Shown here: in pieces, positions 24,867 to 33,802 of the stretch
How positions within the stretch are numbered: the first letter of the stretch is position 1
How the letters are laid out: the number at the start of each line of letters is the position of its first letter
DNA from: Oscillatoria acuminata PCC 6304
GTDB taxonomy: Bacteria > Cyanobacteriota > Cyanobacteriia > Cyanobacteriales > Laspinemataceae
Assembly (NCBI RefSeq): GCF_000317105.1
Contig: NC_019693.1
Coordinates: 3,038,001 to 3,102,000 of the forward strand
Reading direction: 5' to 3'
Length of the DNA stretch: 64,000 nucleotides
Notes under the pieces: model-generated
What the model saw: only the letters and a program-made list of their open reading frames with translations
Databases searched by the model: none
What the model was told of the DNA's origin: nothing
Translations under genes and position numbers: made by a program

Positions 24867-27029
24867 ATGAATCAGCCCAACCTCATCAAAAAAAAGTATA
24901 AGCCAGTTGAACCATTAATTCAGCAAGCCGAGGCATATTACCGTCAGGGAGAATTGGAGTCGGCCCTGACAATTTGCCATCAAGCGATTCAGATCCAGCC
25001 CGATTTTGCCCCCAGTTACAAACTCCTGGGGAATCTGTTACAAGGATTGGGGAAAATTGAAGCCGCAATTCGTGCTTATCAGAAGGCGATCGCCCTCTGT
25101 CCTGAGTTTGCAGAAGCCCACGGAAACCTCGGGACTATCTACTATCAGCAAGGAGATTTTACACAGGCGATCGCCGCCTATCAAACCGCCCTAGAATTTA
25201 ACCCCAATTTAGCGGGACTCTACTGGAACTTAGGAAAAGTCTTCCAAGAAAACGGAGACATCAATCAAGGGATATTTTATCAAAAAAAAGCCATTAATAT
25301 CAACCCCAAATTAGTCGGGGCTTCCGGTTATTTCACCTTGGGAACGGACTTGCTGAATCAAGGAGAGTTAGAAGAAGCCCGTTCCCTATTTCAAACAACT
25401 TTAGAACTTGAACCCACTTCAGCGGAAGCTCATGTTCATTTAGGCATCATTCACCGACAGCAAGGGTGGATGGAAGAAGCCATCACTAGCTATAAAACGG
25501 CGATATCTCTTCAACCGGATTTAGTAGAAGCGCATTGGAATTTATATGAATTATTCAGCAGTTCTGATAATTTTGCTGCTGCGCGTAAAGCTGCCGATTG
25601 CTATATAGAACAGTGTCAAGGGGAAGGGCAATTCATGGCAGCGATCGCCTGGATTAGTGCTTATCTCAAAGCAGGCAGCGCTCAAAATGCCTACCATCAT
25701 TTTTTAACCTTAGAGTCGCAAGTCCTGAAAAATTTAGACAACCTCTGCGATCGGGATATCCAACGTCTGTATTACAACAGCTTTTATATCCTCACGAATA
25801 TCCGCGATGATATCCGCCAAAATTCTCACTTTTATCGCCAAATTTCTGAACGCTTTATTCCCACCTTACCGCGCTTCCAGACTCCCCCTACTTCCAGCAA
25901 TCTCCCCCCTCGCCTTGCCTCAACTCCGTTAAAAATTGGCATCATTTCCCCCCATTACAAGCGACATTCCGTGGGGTGGTGCAGTGCGGATATCCTGCGC
26001 GAGTTATCTCAACTGACTCCGGATCTGTATCTGTATGTCACAGGTCCTCTCCAACCGGACGATCGCACGACTATTTTTGAAAACTTAGCAGCTAAATTCT
26101 ATCATCCCCCTGGAGGCGTCAACCGTCAAACTATTTTTCAAGAAATCCAAAATGACAATTTAGATATTTTAATTGATTTAGACTCCTTAACAATTGATAC
26201 AAATATTGAAATATTAGCCTCTCGTCCAGCCCCGGTTTGTATCTCTTGGTTGGGCTTTGATGCGCCGTTTATTTCCTCAAAAAACTACTTTCTCGGGGAT
26301 TGGCAGACTCACCCCCAAGGAACCGAATCCTACTATCAAGAACAATTAATCCGAATGCCGGATTCCTTTGTGGTGAGTTCGGGATTTGAGCGCATGGAAG
26401 CAGATAGAGATACCCTGAGACATTCTTTGGGAATTAATTCAAACCAGGTGGTTTATCTCTGTGTCGCCCCAGGACGTAAATTTAATGGGGATTTAGTCCG
26501 CGCTCAAGTTGCCATTCTTAAGCAAGTTCCTGATAGTGTTTTACTTTACAAAGGAAAAGGCGATCGCGCTATAATTTCTGCCACCTATCAACAAGAATGC
26601 CAGCTACAAAATGTCAGTTTTTCTCGCCTTCAATTTTTACCCCGAACTCGCACGGAGGAAGAACATCGAACCCTCTATTTATTAGCTGATGTTTTACTCG
26701 ATTCCTATCCCTATAATGGCGGAACTCATACCTTAGAAGCATTGTGGTTTAACCTCCCCTTAGTGACCCGCAGTGGTGAACAATTTCTCTCCCGCATGGG
26801 CTATTCTTTCTTACAAGCGGTGGGAATTCAAGCTGGGGTGGCATGGAGTTGGGAGGAGTATGTGGAGTGGGGGGTTCGCTTCGGAGGCGATAAAGGCTTT
26901 CATCAGCAAATTCAACAGCAGTTAATCCACTCCAAAACACTGGAAACTCTCGCCCCCTTATGGAATCCTAAAAAGTTTGCTCAAGATATGTATCGTCTCT
27001 TTGAACAGTTGCGTCAAGTGGAGGATTAG
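24867..27029 (+). CDS. TPR protein fused to GT41/SPINDLY-like glycosyltransferase
   Basis: 720 aa if started at the ATG at 24867, preceded by TAAGG; an in-frame upstream ATG at 24822 would overlap the previous gene by 20 bp. About six TPRs (15-245) are followed by an OGT-type domain (about 350-715): LKIGIISPHYKRHSVGW, APVCISWLGFDAPFIS, MPDSFVV, VLLYKGKGDRA (UDP-contacting Lys region), and LLDSYPYNGGTHTLEALWF, the family signature. GT41 enzymes O-glycosylate Ser/Thr with GlcNAc or fucose. It ends the three-gene cluster. Confidence 0.9.
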   Translation: MNQPNLIKKKYKPVEPLIQQAEAYYRQGELESALTICHQAIQIQPDFAPSYKLLGNLLQGLGKIEAAIRAYQKAIALCPEFAEAHGNLGTIYYQQGDFTQAIAAYQTALEFNPNLAGLYWNLGKVFQENGDINQGIFYQKKAININPKLVGASGYFTLGTDLLNQGELEEARSLFQTTLELEPTSAEAHVHLGIIHRQQGWMEEAITSYKTAISLQPDLVEAHWNLYELFSSSDNFAAARKAADCYIEQCQGEGQFMAAIAWISAYLKAGSAQNAYHHFLTLESQVLKNLDNLCDRDIQRLYYNSFYILTNIRDDIRQNSHFYRQISERFIPTLPRFQTPPTSSNLPPRLASTPLKIGIISPHYKRHSVGWCSADILRELSQLTPDLYLYVTGPLQPDDRTTIFENLAAKFYHPPGGVNRQTIFQEIQNDNLDILIDLDSLTIDTNIEILASRPAPVCISWLGFDAPFISSKNYFLGDWQTHPQGTESYYQEQLIRMPDSFVVSSGFERMEADRDTLRHSLGINSNQVVYLCVAPGRKFNGDLVRAQVAILKQVPDSVLLYKGKGDRAIISATYQQECQLQNVSFSRLQFLPRTRTEEEHRTLYLLADVLLDSYPYNGGTHTLEALWFNLPLVTRSGEQFLSRMGYSFLQAVGIQAGVAWSWEEYVEWGVRFGGDKGFHQQIQQQLIHSKTLETLAPLWNPKKFAQDMYRLFEQLRQVED

Positions 27030-27044
27030 AACTTAGGGTTTTAT

Positions 27045-27225
27045 CCTACAGTTGGACCAGAAACCGGGTTTTTTTCCACAATTTTTGCTAAATATCAAAG
27101 ATTGTTGCAAAAACCCGGTTTCTTCACCCCTACAGTTGGACCAGAAACCGGGTTTTTTTCCTGAATTTTTGCTGACTATCAAAGATTGTTGCAAAAACCC
27201 GGTTTCTTCACCCCTACAGTTGGAC
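27045..27225. repeat. 84-bp tandem repeat, about 2.15 copies
   Basis: Copies span 27045-27128 and 27129-27212, with a 13-bp third start (CCTACAGTTGGAC) at 27213. Each unit holds AGAAACCGGGTTTTTTT and, about 50 bp later, AAAAACCCGGTTTCTTC, so it folds into a hairpin. The core is the AGAAACCGGGTTTCT palindrome also found at 3147-3212. The array separates the GT cluster from the convergent cobL and may serve as a terminator for both. Confidence 0.9.
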
Positions 27226-27232
27226 TGAATCG

Positions 27233-28525
27233 CTACAATTCCGGCTTATTAATCGTCAGAATCGTTACGGGATTTAAGGGGTAAAATCGGGTGCGATGAG
27301 CAATGGGAACGGACCGGGATAAATTCGCCTGCAAGATGTGATAATCCCACTGGTGTTCATTCACCCAATTTAATGCCTCATTCAAATGTTCTAGGGTGGC
27401 TAAGGCGATCGCCATTGTTCCCCCTTTGGCTAATTGTCCTCCACAAAACCCCAGAATCGTCCGCAATTGTCCCCCGGTTCCTCCAATAAAAATCCGCTGG
27501 GGAACCGGAAGTCGATCTAAAATATCCGGGGCGCTACCATGAATCGAAATCACATTTCGCACCTGGAGGCGTTGACAATTTTGCTCAATTAAAGAAATCC
27601 CCGCACTGGTTTTTTCAATCGCATAAATTTGAGATTTTGGAAATAATCGCCCCATTTCAATGGAAACTGAACCCGTTCCCGCCCCAATATCCCAGACAAT
27701 TTGACCCGGTTGGAGTCCCAATTCCCCGAGGATGAGAATTCTAATTTCTCGGTTCGTCATCAAACCGGGGCGATCGCTTAAGGTTAAAAAGCTACTATCC
27801 GGTAATCCAAATGTGGGTAAACGCTCAAGCTCTAACCTGTCATTGGCATGACCCAATTGCCGGACCAAAACTATCACATTTAAGGAAGAAAAGGTTTGGG
27901 ATTCTAAGGCAATAATATCATCGGCTTGCTGAACTGGAAAAGCCTGGATGCGCTCATCGGCACCGCCCAGGTTTTCACAGACCCAAAAGTCATAATGATT
28001 GGGTAAATCCAAGGATAGCAGCAGGCGCGCAATTGCACTGGGACTATTTTTGTCATCGGTGAGGATGGCAACTTTGGATGCACCTTCCCGCAATACGGTT
28101 AATAATTCATCTAAGGTGCGTCCATGTGTTCTGACAATTCGGGCATCTTGCCAGGGGACTTTAATGCGACTAAAGGCTAACTGAATGCAGCTTAAATGGG
28201 GATGAAAATCAAGCTGGTCCGCAGGGAGTTCCGCTAACAGTAACCGTCCTAATCCAAAAAACAACGGGTCACCACTGGAGAGAACCACAATATTTCGGCT
28301 TGCGGGGTTCTCTAATGAACCGGAATTCCAGCGAATTAACTGACGGCAAAGGGTTTTAAACGTTAGACCAATATCTTCGATAACCAGGCGTTCGGCTGGA
28401 TGCAGGGGAAAATAACTCAAGTGGCGATCGCTTCCCACCAGAAGATTCGCCGATTCGATAATTTGGCGCACGGGTTCCGTGAGTCCCGCTATCCCATCCA
28501 ACCCAATTCCTATTACATGAATCAT
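27233..28525 (-). CDS. cobL: Precorrin-6Y C5,15-methyltransferase (decarboxylating), CbiE-CbiT fusion
   Basis: 430 aa. Residues 1-210 are the tetrapyrrole methylase domain CbiE: VIGIGLDGIAGL at the start, SSGDPLFFGLG near 85-95, then a catalytic-domain end. Residues 235-430 are CbiT: LMTNREIRILILGELGL and the SAM-binding IVWDIGAGTGSVSIEMGRLF, then FIGGTGGQL. The fusion methylates C5 and C15 of the corrin ring and decarboxylates the C12 acetate during B12 synthesis. It stands alone here. No cobalamin riboswitch was recognised upstream. Confidence 0.95.
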   Translation of the reverse strand: MIHVIGIGLDGIAGLTEPVRQIIESANLLVGSDRHLSYFPLHPAERLVIEDIGLTFKTLCRQLIRWNSGSLENPASRNIVVLSSGDPLFFGLGRLLLAELPADQLDFHPHLSCIQLAFSRIKVPWQDARIVRTHGRTLDELLTVLREGASKVAILTDDKNSPSAIARLLLSLDLPNHYDFWVCENLGGADERIQAFPVQQADDIIALESQTFSSLNVIVLVRQLGHANDRLELERLPTFGLPDSSFLTLSDRPGLMTNREIRILILGELGLQPGQIVWDIGAGTGSVSIEMGRLFPKSQIYAIEKTSAGISLIEQNCQRLQVRNVISIHGSAPDILDRLPVPQRIFIGGTGGQLRTILGFCGGQLAKGGTMAIALATLEHLNEALNWVNEHQWDYHILQANLSRSVPIAHRTRFYPLNPVTILTINKPEL

Positions 28526-28579
28526 CGGTTTATTTTCGTTGCGATCGCCACTGAGTTTATACCACTAAAATTCACAATA

Positions 28580-28665
28580 TTGGTCATTGGTCATTGGTCC
28601 TTTGTCATTGGTCCTTGGTCATTTGAATACTCACCAACCAACAACCAATGACTAATGACCAATGA
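28580..28665. repeat. TTGGTCA heptamer repeats (STRR)
   Basis: Degenerate tandem TTGGTCA/TTGGTCC/TTTGTCA heptamers run 28580-28626 and their complement (CCAATGACTAATGACCAATGAC region) lies at 28641-28665, giving an inverted pair. This matches the short tandemly repeated heptamers known in filamentous cyanobacteria. Confidence 0.85.
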
Positions 28666-28682
28666 CTCTTCTAGTCTCCTGT

Positions 28683-29465
28683 TCAAAATTGAAACACCGG
28701 CCAATCTTCTTCGCGATAGTAGCGAGTCATATCGTCAAACTTGCGAATTTCCGCTTTTTGAATCAGAATTTCTTGGGGACTATCTAGCCATTGATCATTA
28801 AAGTCGGCTAAGACACTGCTGAGATGCTCCCGGTCCAAACTGGAGGGAATCTCCGCAAAATAGCCTAACGTAATATGGCCGGTAAAGTGATACTGCTGCT
28901 CGATTCCTAACCCCATTAACTGTTGATTTTGATAAATCGATCGCCGCAATTGGACAATTTGCTCGTAGGATTGCTCATTTTTCGGCGCTAAACAAATCCC
29001 GATCGCCCGAGTCCGCAACATTACCCCCAGGGCCTGCCAGCGAATCGGGGGACCTCCAGCAAGGGACTGGCATTGCTGGAAACTTTGGCCGATCGCCGAT
29101 CGCACTTGGCGATCGTAGTCCGGATTTTCCCCCGAGGCATCTCGGTAGCTGGCGTCCCAAATTAAATCGGCTAGGGTGACATGAAAGCTATCCGCAGGGA
29201 CCGGCACCATCACCCCCGGTGCCAGCATCTCCAGTAGTTGTTGTTGGCAACTCTCGATATTTTTATAAAACTCTTGATTCTCAACATCTTCTCTCATCGG
29301 TGGGGTAATCACCGTGTACCCTGGAAAAGACACCGGCTTTCTGGCCCCACCCTCGGTCGCCTGAAATTTAGGAGATGCCTGAATATGCTGGAGTCCTGAC
29401 TGATAGGCATCTTTCAGGGTCATCCGCGCCACTCGATTCAAATAGGTTTGTAAAGTATCGTCCAA
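28683..29465 (-). CDS. 2H phosphoesterase-like protein (DUF1868 type)
   Basis: 260 aa. Two H-x-T motifs define the 2H phosphoesterase superfamily: FHVTLADL (H95, T97) and FTGHITLGYF (H197, T199), about 100 residues apart as expected. Such enzymes act on 2',3'-cyclic or 2'-5' linked nucleotides or RNA ends. The start KPVSFPGYTVITPP and length suggest a DUF1868-like branch. It is divergent from holA with about 190 bp between. The exact substrate is unknown. Confidence 0.85.
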   Translation of the reverse strand: MDDTLQTYLNRVARMTLKDAYQSGLQHIQASPKFQATEGGARKPVSFPGYTVITPPMREDVENQEFYKNIESCQQQLLEMLAPGVMVPVPADSFHVTLADLIWDASYRDASGENPDYDRQVRSAIGQSFQQCQSLAGGPPIRWQALGVMLRTRAIGICLAPKNEQSYEQIVQLRRSIYQNQQLMGLGIEQQYHFTGHITLGYFAEIPSSLDREHLSSVLADFNDQWLDSPQEILIQKAEIRKFDDMTRYYREEDWPVFQF

Positions 29466-29658
29466 TTCTTATTGCCTCGCTTGTCTATATCTATAAAGGG
29501 TTTCAGGCTAGTCTTAGATGCGGTGAGAATGACTCCATTCTTAGCCTTGAGCTTCAAACGGGGATCAGTGGTATGACCATTGCCAATCTCTTTTATCCTA
29601 AAGGAAGGGTTAACCCTCCTGTGTTTTTGACCCTGGGATCTTATCCATAGTCTTCTAT

Positions 29659-30657
29659 ATGACAATTTACCTCTATTGGGGATCAGATGACTTTGCAATG
29701 GCAAAAGCAGTCAATGCTTTGCGCGATCGCACCCTGGATCCCGCTTGGGCGACCTTTAATGCCGACAAAATTTCCCCCGAACAGTCCGATGCCGTGATTC
29801 AGGGCCTTAATCAATCCGTCACCCCGCCCTTTGGCAGTGGGGGGCGCTTTGTTTGGTTGGTAGATACCAACGTTTGTCAGCAGGCATCCGGCGAAGTCTT
29901 AGCGGAAATGGAACGGACCCTGCCGGTGATCCCCGAAACCAACGTCCTGTTGCTGACAACCCCCAACAAACCCGATGGCAGACTCAAAACCACCAAACTG
30001 TTACAAAAGTACGCCAAAGTCCAGGAATTTTCGCCATTACCCCCCTGGAAACATGATGAAATCGTCTCATCCGTCCGCAAAGTCGCCCAGGAAATAGGCG
30101 TCAAACTCACCCCGGATGCCGTGGACCTATTGGCCGAATCCGTCGGCAACGATACGCGATCGCTGTATAATGCCCTGGAAAAGTTGCACCTGTATTCCCT
30201 GAGTGCCGGACCTCAAGCCCTGAGTGCCGCCACCGTGGATCAACTCGTCACCGCAACGACTCAAAACAGCTTACAGCTTGCCAGTGCCATTCGCCAAGGA
30301 GACGTTGGAACCGCTTTAGAATTAGTCGCAGATTTGATTAACCGCAACGAACCCGCCTTGAAAATTTCCGCCACCCTCACCGGGCAGTTTAGAACCTGGT
30401 TCTGGGTTAAACTGATGATAGAAAGTGGTGAGCGGGATGAAAAGGCGATCGCTGCTGCTGCGGAAATCGGCAATTTTAAACGCATCTACTTCTTAAGAAA
30501 AGAAGTCAGCGCCCTCTCCCTGGGTCAATTAGAACAAATCTTAGCCCTACTCCTCGAACTAGAAGTCAGCCTCAAACGCGGGACAGAAGAACTCTCCACT
30601 TTACAAACCAAAACCATAGAACTATGCCAACTCTGTCGCCAAACTTCCTTTCGTTAA
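29659..30657 (+). CDS. holA: DNA polymerase III subunit delta
   Basis: 332 aa. HolA is the clamp-loader subunit that opens the beta clamp. It begins MTIYLYWGSDDFAMAKAVNAL, matching cyanobacterial HolA, with the delta-type N-terminal fold, the FSPLPPWKHDEI motif (about 120-131), then AVDLLAESVGNDTRSLYNALEKL (quoted here in parts: LAESVGNDTRSLYNALEK), and the C-terminal NRNEPALKISATLTGQFRTW and LEVSLKRGTEELS collar region. It stands alone. Confidence 0.93.
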   Translation: MTIYLYWGSDDFAMAKAVNALRDRTLDPAWATFNADKISPEQSDAVIQGLNQSVTPPFGSGGRFVWLVDTNVCQQASGEVLAEMERTLPVIPETNVLLLTTPNKPDGRLKTTKLLQKYAKVQEFSPLPPWKHDEIVSSVRKVAQEIGVKLTPDAVDLLAESVGNDTRSLYNALEKLHLYSLSAGPQALSAATVDQLVTATTQNSLQLASAIRQGDVGTALELVADLINRNEPALKISATLTGQFRTWFWVKLMIESGERDEKAIAAAAEIGNFKRIYFLRKEVSALSLGQLEQILALLLELEVSLKRGTEELSTLQTKTIELCQLCRQTSFR

Positions 30658-30903
30658 ACTTTCTGTAAAGCCGACCTCTTGAACCCCAGACCGGAACTAA
30701 ACCCGGTAGAGTTGAATCATAAAAAGCAGCCCAAAAACCGGCTAATTGAGTAAAATTGCTGCCATAAATCAGAAGAAGAAAAGTATCCAATTCAAGTTTG
30801 ACTCTTCTGTATTGGATTAACGATTACTCTCAAAAAAAAGCTCAATTTTCCAAACCTACCCAGATTTTTCTGAGCCAATTTATCACCAATAAAGGTTATG
30901 CTA

Positions 30904-31368
30904 ATGTTCAAATTGTCCCGTTTTCATGGTCAGGGAATCCGAGTGAAACTCCTCTGCGTCGGTGCGCTTTCCGCCTTGGGAATCCTCACAGGTGCCGTTC
31001 CCCATCTCTCCCTGGAATCTGCCAACTGGATTGGAACGCATTCCGCCTCGGCGCAAAGCATTACCCCCGAAGAAATTGAGAACTATGCCCGTTCCATCCT
31101 GGCGATCGAACAACAGCGATCGCAAGCCTACCAAGAAGTTGAAACCCTCCTCAATTACGTTCCCGCCATTGATTGCCGAAATACCGATTCAGTCAACCAA
31201 CTCGATCGCGAAGTCAAAGTGATTGTTGTCAACTATTGCGAAGGCTCAAAAACCCTAGTCACCAGTAACGGATTAACCATCCAACGCTTTAACGAAATCA
31301 CCGAACTCGTTAAAACCAATCCCCAATCCGAACAACAACTCCGAGAAACCCTCAGTCGTCTCCAATAA
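30904..31368 (+). CDS. DUF4168-like secreted protein
   Basis: About 154 aa from the ATG at 30904 (30898 is an in-frame alternative). A Sec signal peptide is plausible: basic start, hydrophobic LLCVGALSALGILTGAV, and an Ala-x-Ala-type site at SASAQS. The mature part begins ITPEEIENYARSILAIEQQR and contains two Cys (DCRN, NYCEG), followed by RFNEITELVKTNPQSEQQL. This pattern is that of DUF4168, a family of small periplasmic or envelope proteins without known function. It is co-directional with holA but 240 bp away. Confidence 0.75.
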   Translation: MFKLSRFHGQGIRVKLLCVGALSALGILTGAVPHLSLESANWIGTHSASAQSITPEEIENYARSILAIEQQRSQAYQEVETLLNYVPAIDCRNTDSVNQLDREVKVIVVNYCEGSKTLVTSNGLTIQRFNEITELVKTNPQSEQQLRETLSRLQ

Positions 31369-31413
31369 TTCTCCATTGTTGTTGCATAGGGGAGACAGGG
31401 AAAATCAATGTTC

Positions 31414-31434
31414 GTAGTAACGACTTCAGTCGTT
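31414..31434. repeat. GTAGTAACGACTTCAGTCGTT hairpin repeat
   Basis: A short palindromic repeat (AACGACTtcaGTCGTT) between two genes. A variant with a TTGCT centre is at 47081-47103. It belongs to a small dispersed family. Confidence 0.75.
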
Positions 31435-31540
31435 TCCCCCTCCCCCATTCCCCAAGTCTATAAAAAACCTTTCCTCGTCATCTATCCAGAAAAGCCATGA
31501 CCGTTTCCAACGAAAAAAACACTAGACCGATGAAGAATTT

Positions 31541-32062
31541 ATGGCCTTATCCCGAGATGGCGATCGGTACGAGTTAGTCAATGGGGAAGTCATAGAAATC
31601 GGAAATTCCGGGATGGAACATGGCTATATTGCCTGCATTTTAGTAGCGGCTTTAATCACAATAGTCAAACCCAATAAACTCGGGGCAATTTGCGATTCCA
31701 GTACAGCCTTTACCCTAAAAAATGGCAATAAACGCGCTCCAGATGTTTCATTTGTCGCCAAAAACCGCTTGCAAGGGTTAACCCGACCCCCCCGAGGATT
31801 TTTTCAAGGCTCACCGGATCTAGCCATTGAAATTTTATCTCCCAGCAATACTGTGGAAGAAATTCATAGTAAAATCGTAGAATATTTCGAGAATGAAACT
31901 CAGTTAGTCTGGTTGATTCATCCCGATGAAAAGTTTGTCTTAGTTTACCATACCCCCGAAACCGATGGTTTTTTGCGCTCCGGCGATCGGCTCGATGGAG
32001 AAGACATTATCCCCGGTTTTTTCCTAGCTGTTTCCGAGCTATTTGAAACCTGGGATTGGTAA
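31541..32062 (+). CDS. Uma2-family endonuclease-like protein (DUF820), 5' end disturbed
   Basis: 173 aa from the ATG at 31541. It has the Uma2/DUF820 nuclease core: DRYELVNGEVIEIG (start of the restriction-endonuclease-like fold), RAPDVSFVAKNRL (catalytic Asp region) and LAIEILSPSN followed by KIVEYFENETQLVWLIHPDE (the E-x-L...K strand). Family members normally start about 14 residues earlier, like MTVS..K. Such a start does exist at 31497 (MTVSNEKNTR) but in another frame, and a TAG at 31523 blocks the main frame. So either translation begins at 31541 or the gene has an N-terminal one-base deletion. Confidence 0.85.
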   Translation: MALSRDGDRYELVNGEVIEIGNSGMEHGYIACILVAALITIVKPNKLGAICDSSTAFTLKNGNKRAPDVSFVAKNRLQGLTRPPRGFFQGSPDLAIEILSPSNTVEEIHSKIVEYFENETQLVWLIHPDEKFVLVYHTPETDGFLRSGDRLDGEDIIPGFFLAVSELFETWDW

Positions 32063-32144
32063 GCTGTTTTAGAAAAATGCCCTATTTGGAAAGGGTGCTA
32101 TTTGTACAGGGCAACATGATGATCGCTAATTCTCTCTCGGTTTC

Positions 32145-32789
32145 CTACGGCAGGGGAAATGCTCCGAGGATATTATCCACGAAAGTTCCCCGACTATTTT
32201 CACCATCGGATACGCCATCGTCATCTATATCCACGAAAATGACTCCGGCAGAAAAGACGCATTGAATGTCAATTTTTTGCTCGGATTCAGATACTAATAG
32301 ATTTAAGTCTCCCCCGACGAGACCACATTGGATTTCATGGTTTCGCATTTCCTCGGGATAGGTTTCTTGTAAAGCATTGACCTGTTCCTCGCAGCGGGAA
32401 TCAAAACATCCCCAAGAACTGCCAAAGCTGTCTTCTTCTCCAGGAACGGGAAACAGACCCAAGGAAACCCCTTCTCGATACCCAGCGGTATTATCTCTTT
32501 CTCCATTCCAGCAAAACAGGCTCACTCGGCGACTCTCATTCTGTTCCCACAGATTCATGCCAATGAACTGAGGCTCGCTACATTGGGATTTCGCTTCGGC
32601 GATCGCCTCAGGGAAACTCTCTTGTAATTCATTCAGCAATTCGGAACAGTCGAATTCGGCACAATTTCCCACAATGGCGGTTGCTTCTCCCGTTGCACGC
32701 CAGGGTAATCCGAGACAACCTGCGGCGATCGCCATTCCGAAAATCAACAAAGAGCCTGGTGTTTTGAGATTCATAAAGGATGACCACAA
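32145..32789 (-). CDS. Secreted Cys-rich protein with internal duplication
   Basis: 214 aa; translation may begin at Met6 (MNLKTPGSLLIFG). A signal peptide covers roughly 1-35. The mature part is two similar halves. The first holds CAEFDCSELLNELQESFPEA, SQCSEPQ and VSLFCWNG; the second holds CFDSRCEEQVNALQETYPEE, IQCGLVG and IDIQCVFSAG. Each half carries four cysteines in the same spacing, suggesting two disulphide-linked repeats. A calcium-like DIDDDGVSDGE loop is near the C-terminus. No known family was recognised. Confidence 0.6.
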   Translation of the reverse strand: MWSSFMNLKTPGSLLIFGMAIAAGCLGLPWRATGEATAIVGNCAEFDCSELLNELQESFPEAIAEAKSQCSEPQFIGMNLWEQNESRRVSLFCWNGERDNTAGYREGVSLGLFPVPGEEDSFGSSWGCFDSRCEEQVNALQETYPEEMRNHEIQCGLVGGDLNLLVSESEQKIDIQCVFSAGVIFVDIDDDGVSDGENSRGTFVDNILGAFPLP

Positions 32790-33053
32790 CAGGGGAGTAT
32801 TCAGAGTTTAGCGCAGCCTTGGTCTGAAAGTGAGGCGATCGCTAGAGTCTTTCATCACCCAGGATGAGCGAAAAAAAACGCCCATTTGTTCAACCCGGTT
32901 TTGCGCCAACCCTGAGTTGGGAAAACCTGAAATCCCAGAACCCCAGTATCTGGATTTAGCAACCTCAGAGTTCATCACGGGAAAATTCAAACAGTGGGTA
33001 TTTTTGCGATATCTTAAAACAGCAGATTCTTCGTCTGAAGCCAAGGGGAGTGC

Positions 33054-33395
33054 GTGAAATATTTTTTTCTAACAGAAGGCTGGACCATTGGTCGCGTTTG
33101 GGGAGTGGAAGGACTGTGGAATGCAGTCGCCTGGAGACGCGAACCTGAAATCGAGAAAATAAATTTTTGCATTTTGGAGAATAATGACGAAAAATTATGG
33201 CTCTATCGGGTAGAAGACTCCGTGATCATGGTGGAAGTCAAGCCGATTTCCCCTGAATCTAGTGGGGCCTCCACAATTGGGCAAGTCGTACTGCGGCGTC
33301 TGATGAGTGGGGATCAAGTCATCGAGCGCTTATCCGCCTCAGAAGCCACCTGCCAGATTAATCGGTCCAATTTGGCCAATCTGGATGCAACCTAA
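33054..33395 (+). CDS. Conserved small cyanobacterial protein upstream of psbB
   Basis: 113 aa from a GTG at 33054, starting MKYFFLTEGWTIGRVWGVEG, with EKLWLYRVEDSVIMVEVKP in the middle and IGQVVLRRLMSGDQVIERL followed by SASEATCQI near the end. It reads as a compact beta-rich protein. I have a loose memory of similar hypothetical proteins in other cyanobacteria, but assign no function. It lies about 400 bp before psbB on the same strand, so co-regulation is possible but unproven. Confidence 0.65.
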   Translation: MKYFFLTEGWTIGRVWGVEGLWNAVAWRREPEIEKINFCILENNDEKLWLYRVEDSVIMVEVKPISPESSGASTIGQVVLRRLMSGDQVIERLSASEATCQINRSNLANLDAT

Positions 33396-33802
33396 ATCCC
33401 CAACTCCCAAGGTCCGCGCCAAAAGGAGTCAAGTCGGCTGAGGGACTGATTCTCTGCAGATGGGGATGGGTCAGATTAAAGGCTTTAACCAGTCGCTCTA
33501 GGGAACCACAACCCTGAGAGACTGGGGAATCCCGATGCCGCCGGTTCTCAGAAATCAGCACCCATCACTGCAAGGGCGCGATCGCTTTTCTTTACATCAA
33601 TAACCAAAACTCTTGCATTCGATTCCATCAATAGTTACACTTCTTTAAATACTGTCTCATTTTTGAGATGCGATAGTCATCGCGCAGCCACTGTCAAGCC
33701 CCCAGCTTTAAGGCTTGGTCCACAGTGAAAACGCTTTGACTTTATAAAAGGCTCAAAGATAGCGTCCAAATAGAAACTCAAACTGAGGAGGAAGCGTAGT
33801 CA
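33396..33802 (+). promoter_or_regulatory. psbB upstream region
   Basis: About 400 bp with no gene. The last 15 bp hold a strong ribosome-binding site, GAGGAGG at 33785-33791, and a TTGACTTTATAAAA stretch lies about 60 bp further upstream at roughly 33736-33750. The -10 assignment is only suggestive. Nothing else is recognised. Confidence 0.5.

Noticed and set aside
27045-27225. Possible CRISPR-like array
   Set aside because: Units are 84 bp with no unique spacers between conserved repeats and no cas genes are nearby; it is a simple tandem repeat.
32830-33057. 75-aa plus-strand frame before the 113-aa gene
   Set aside because: No family match; a second 31-codon frame overlaps it in another register and neither has a convincing start.
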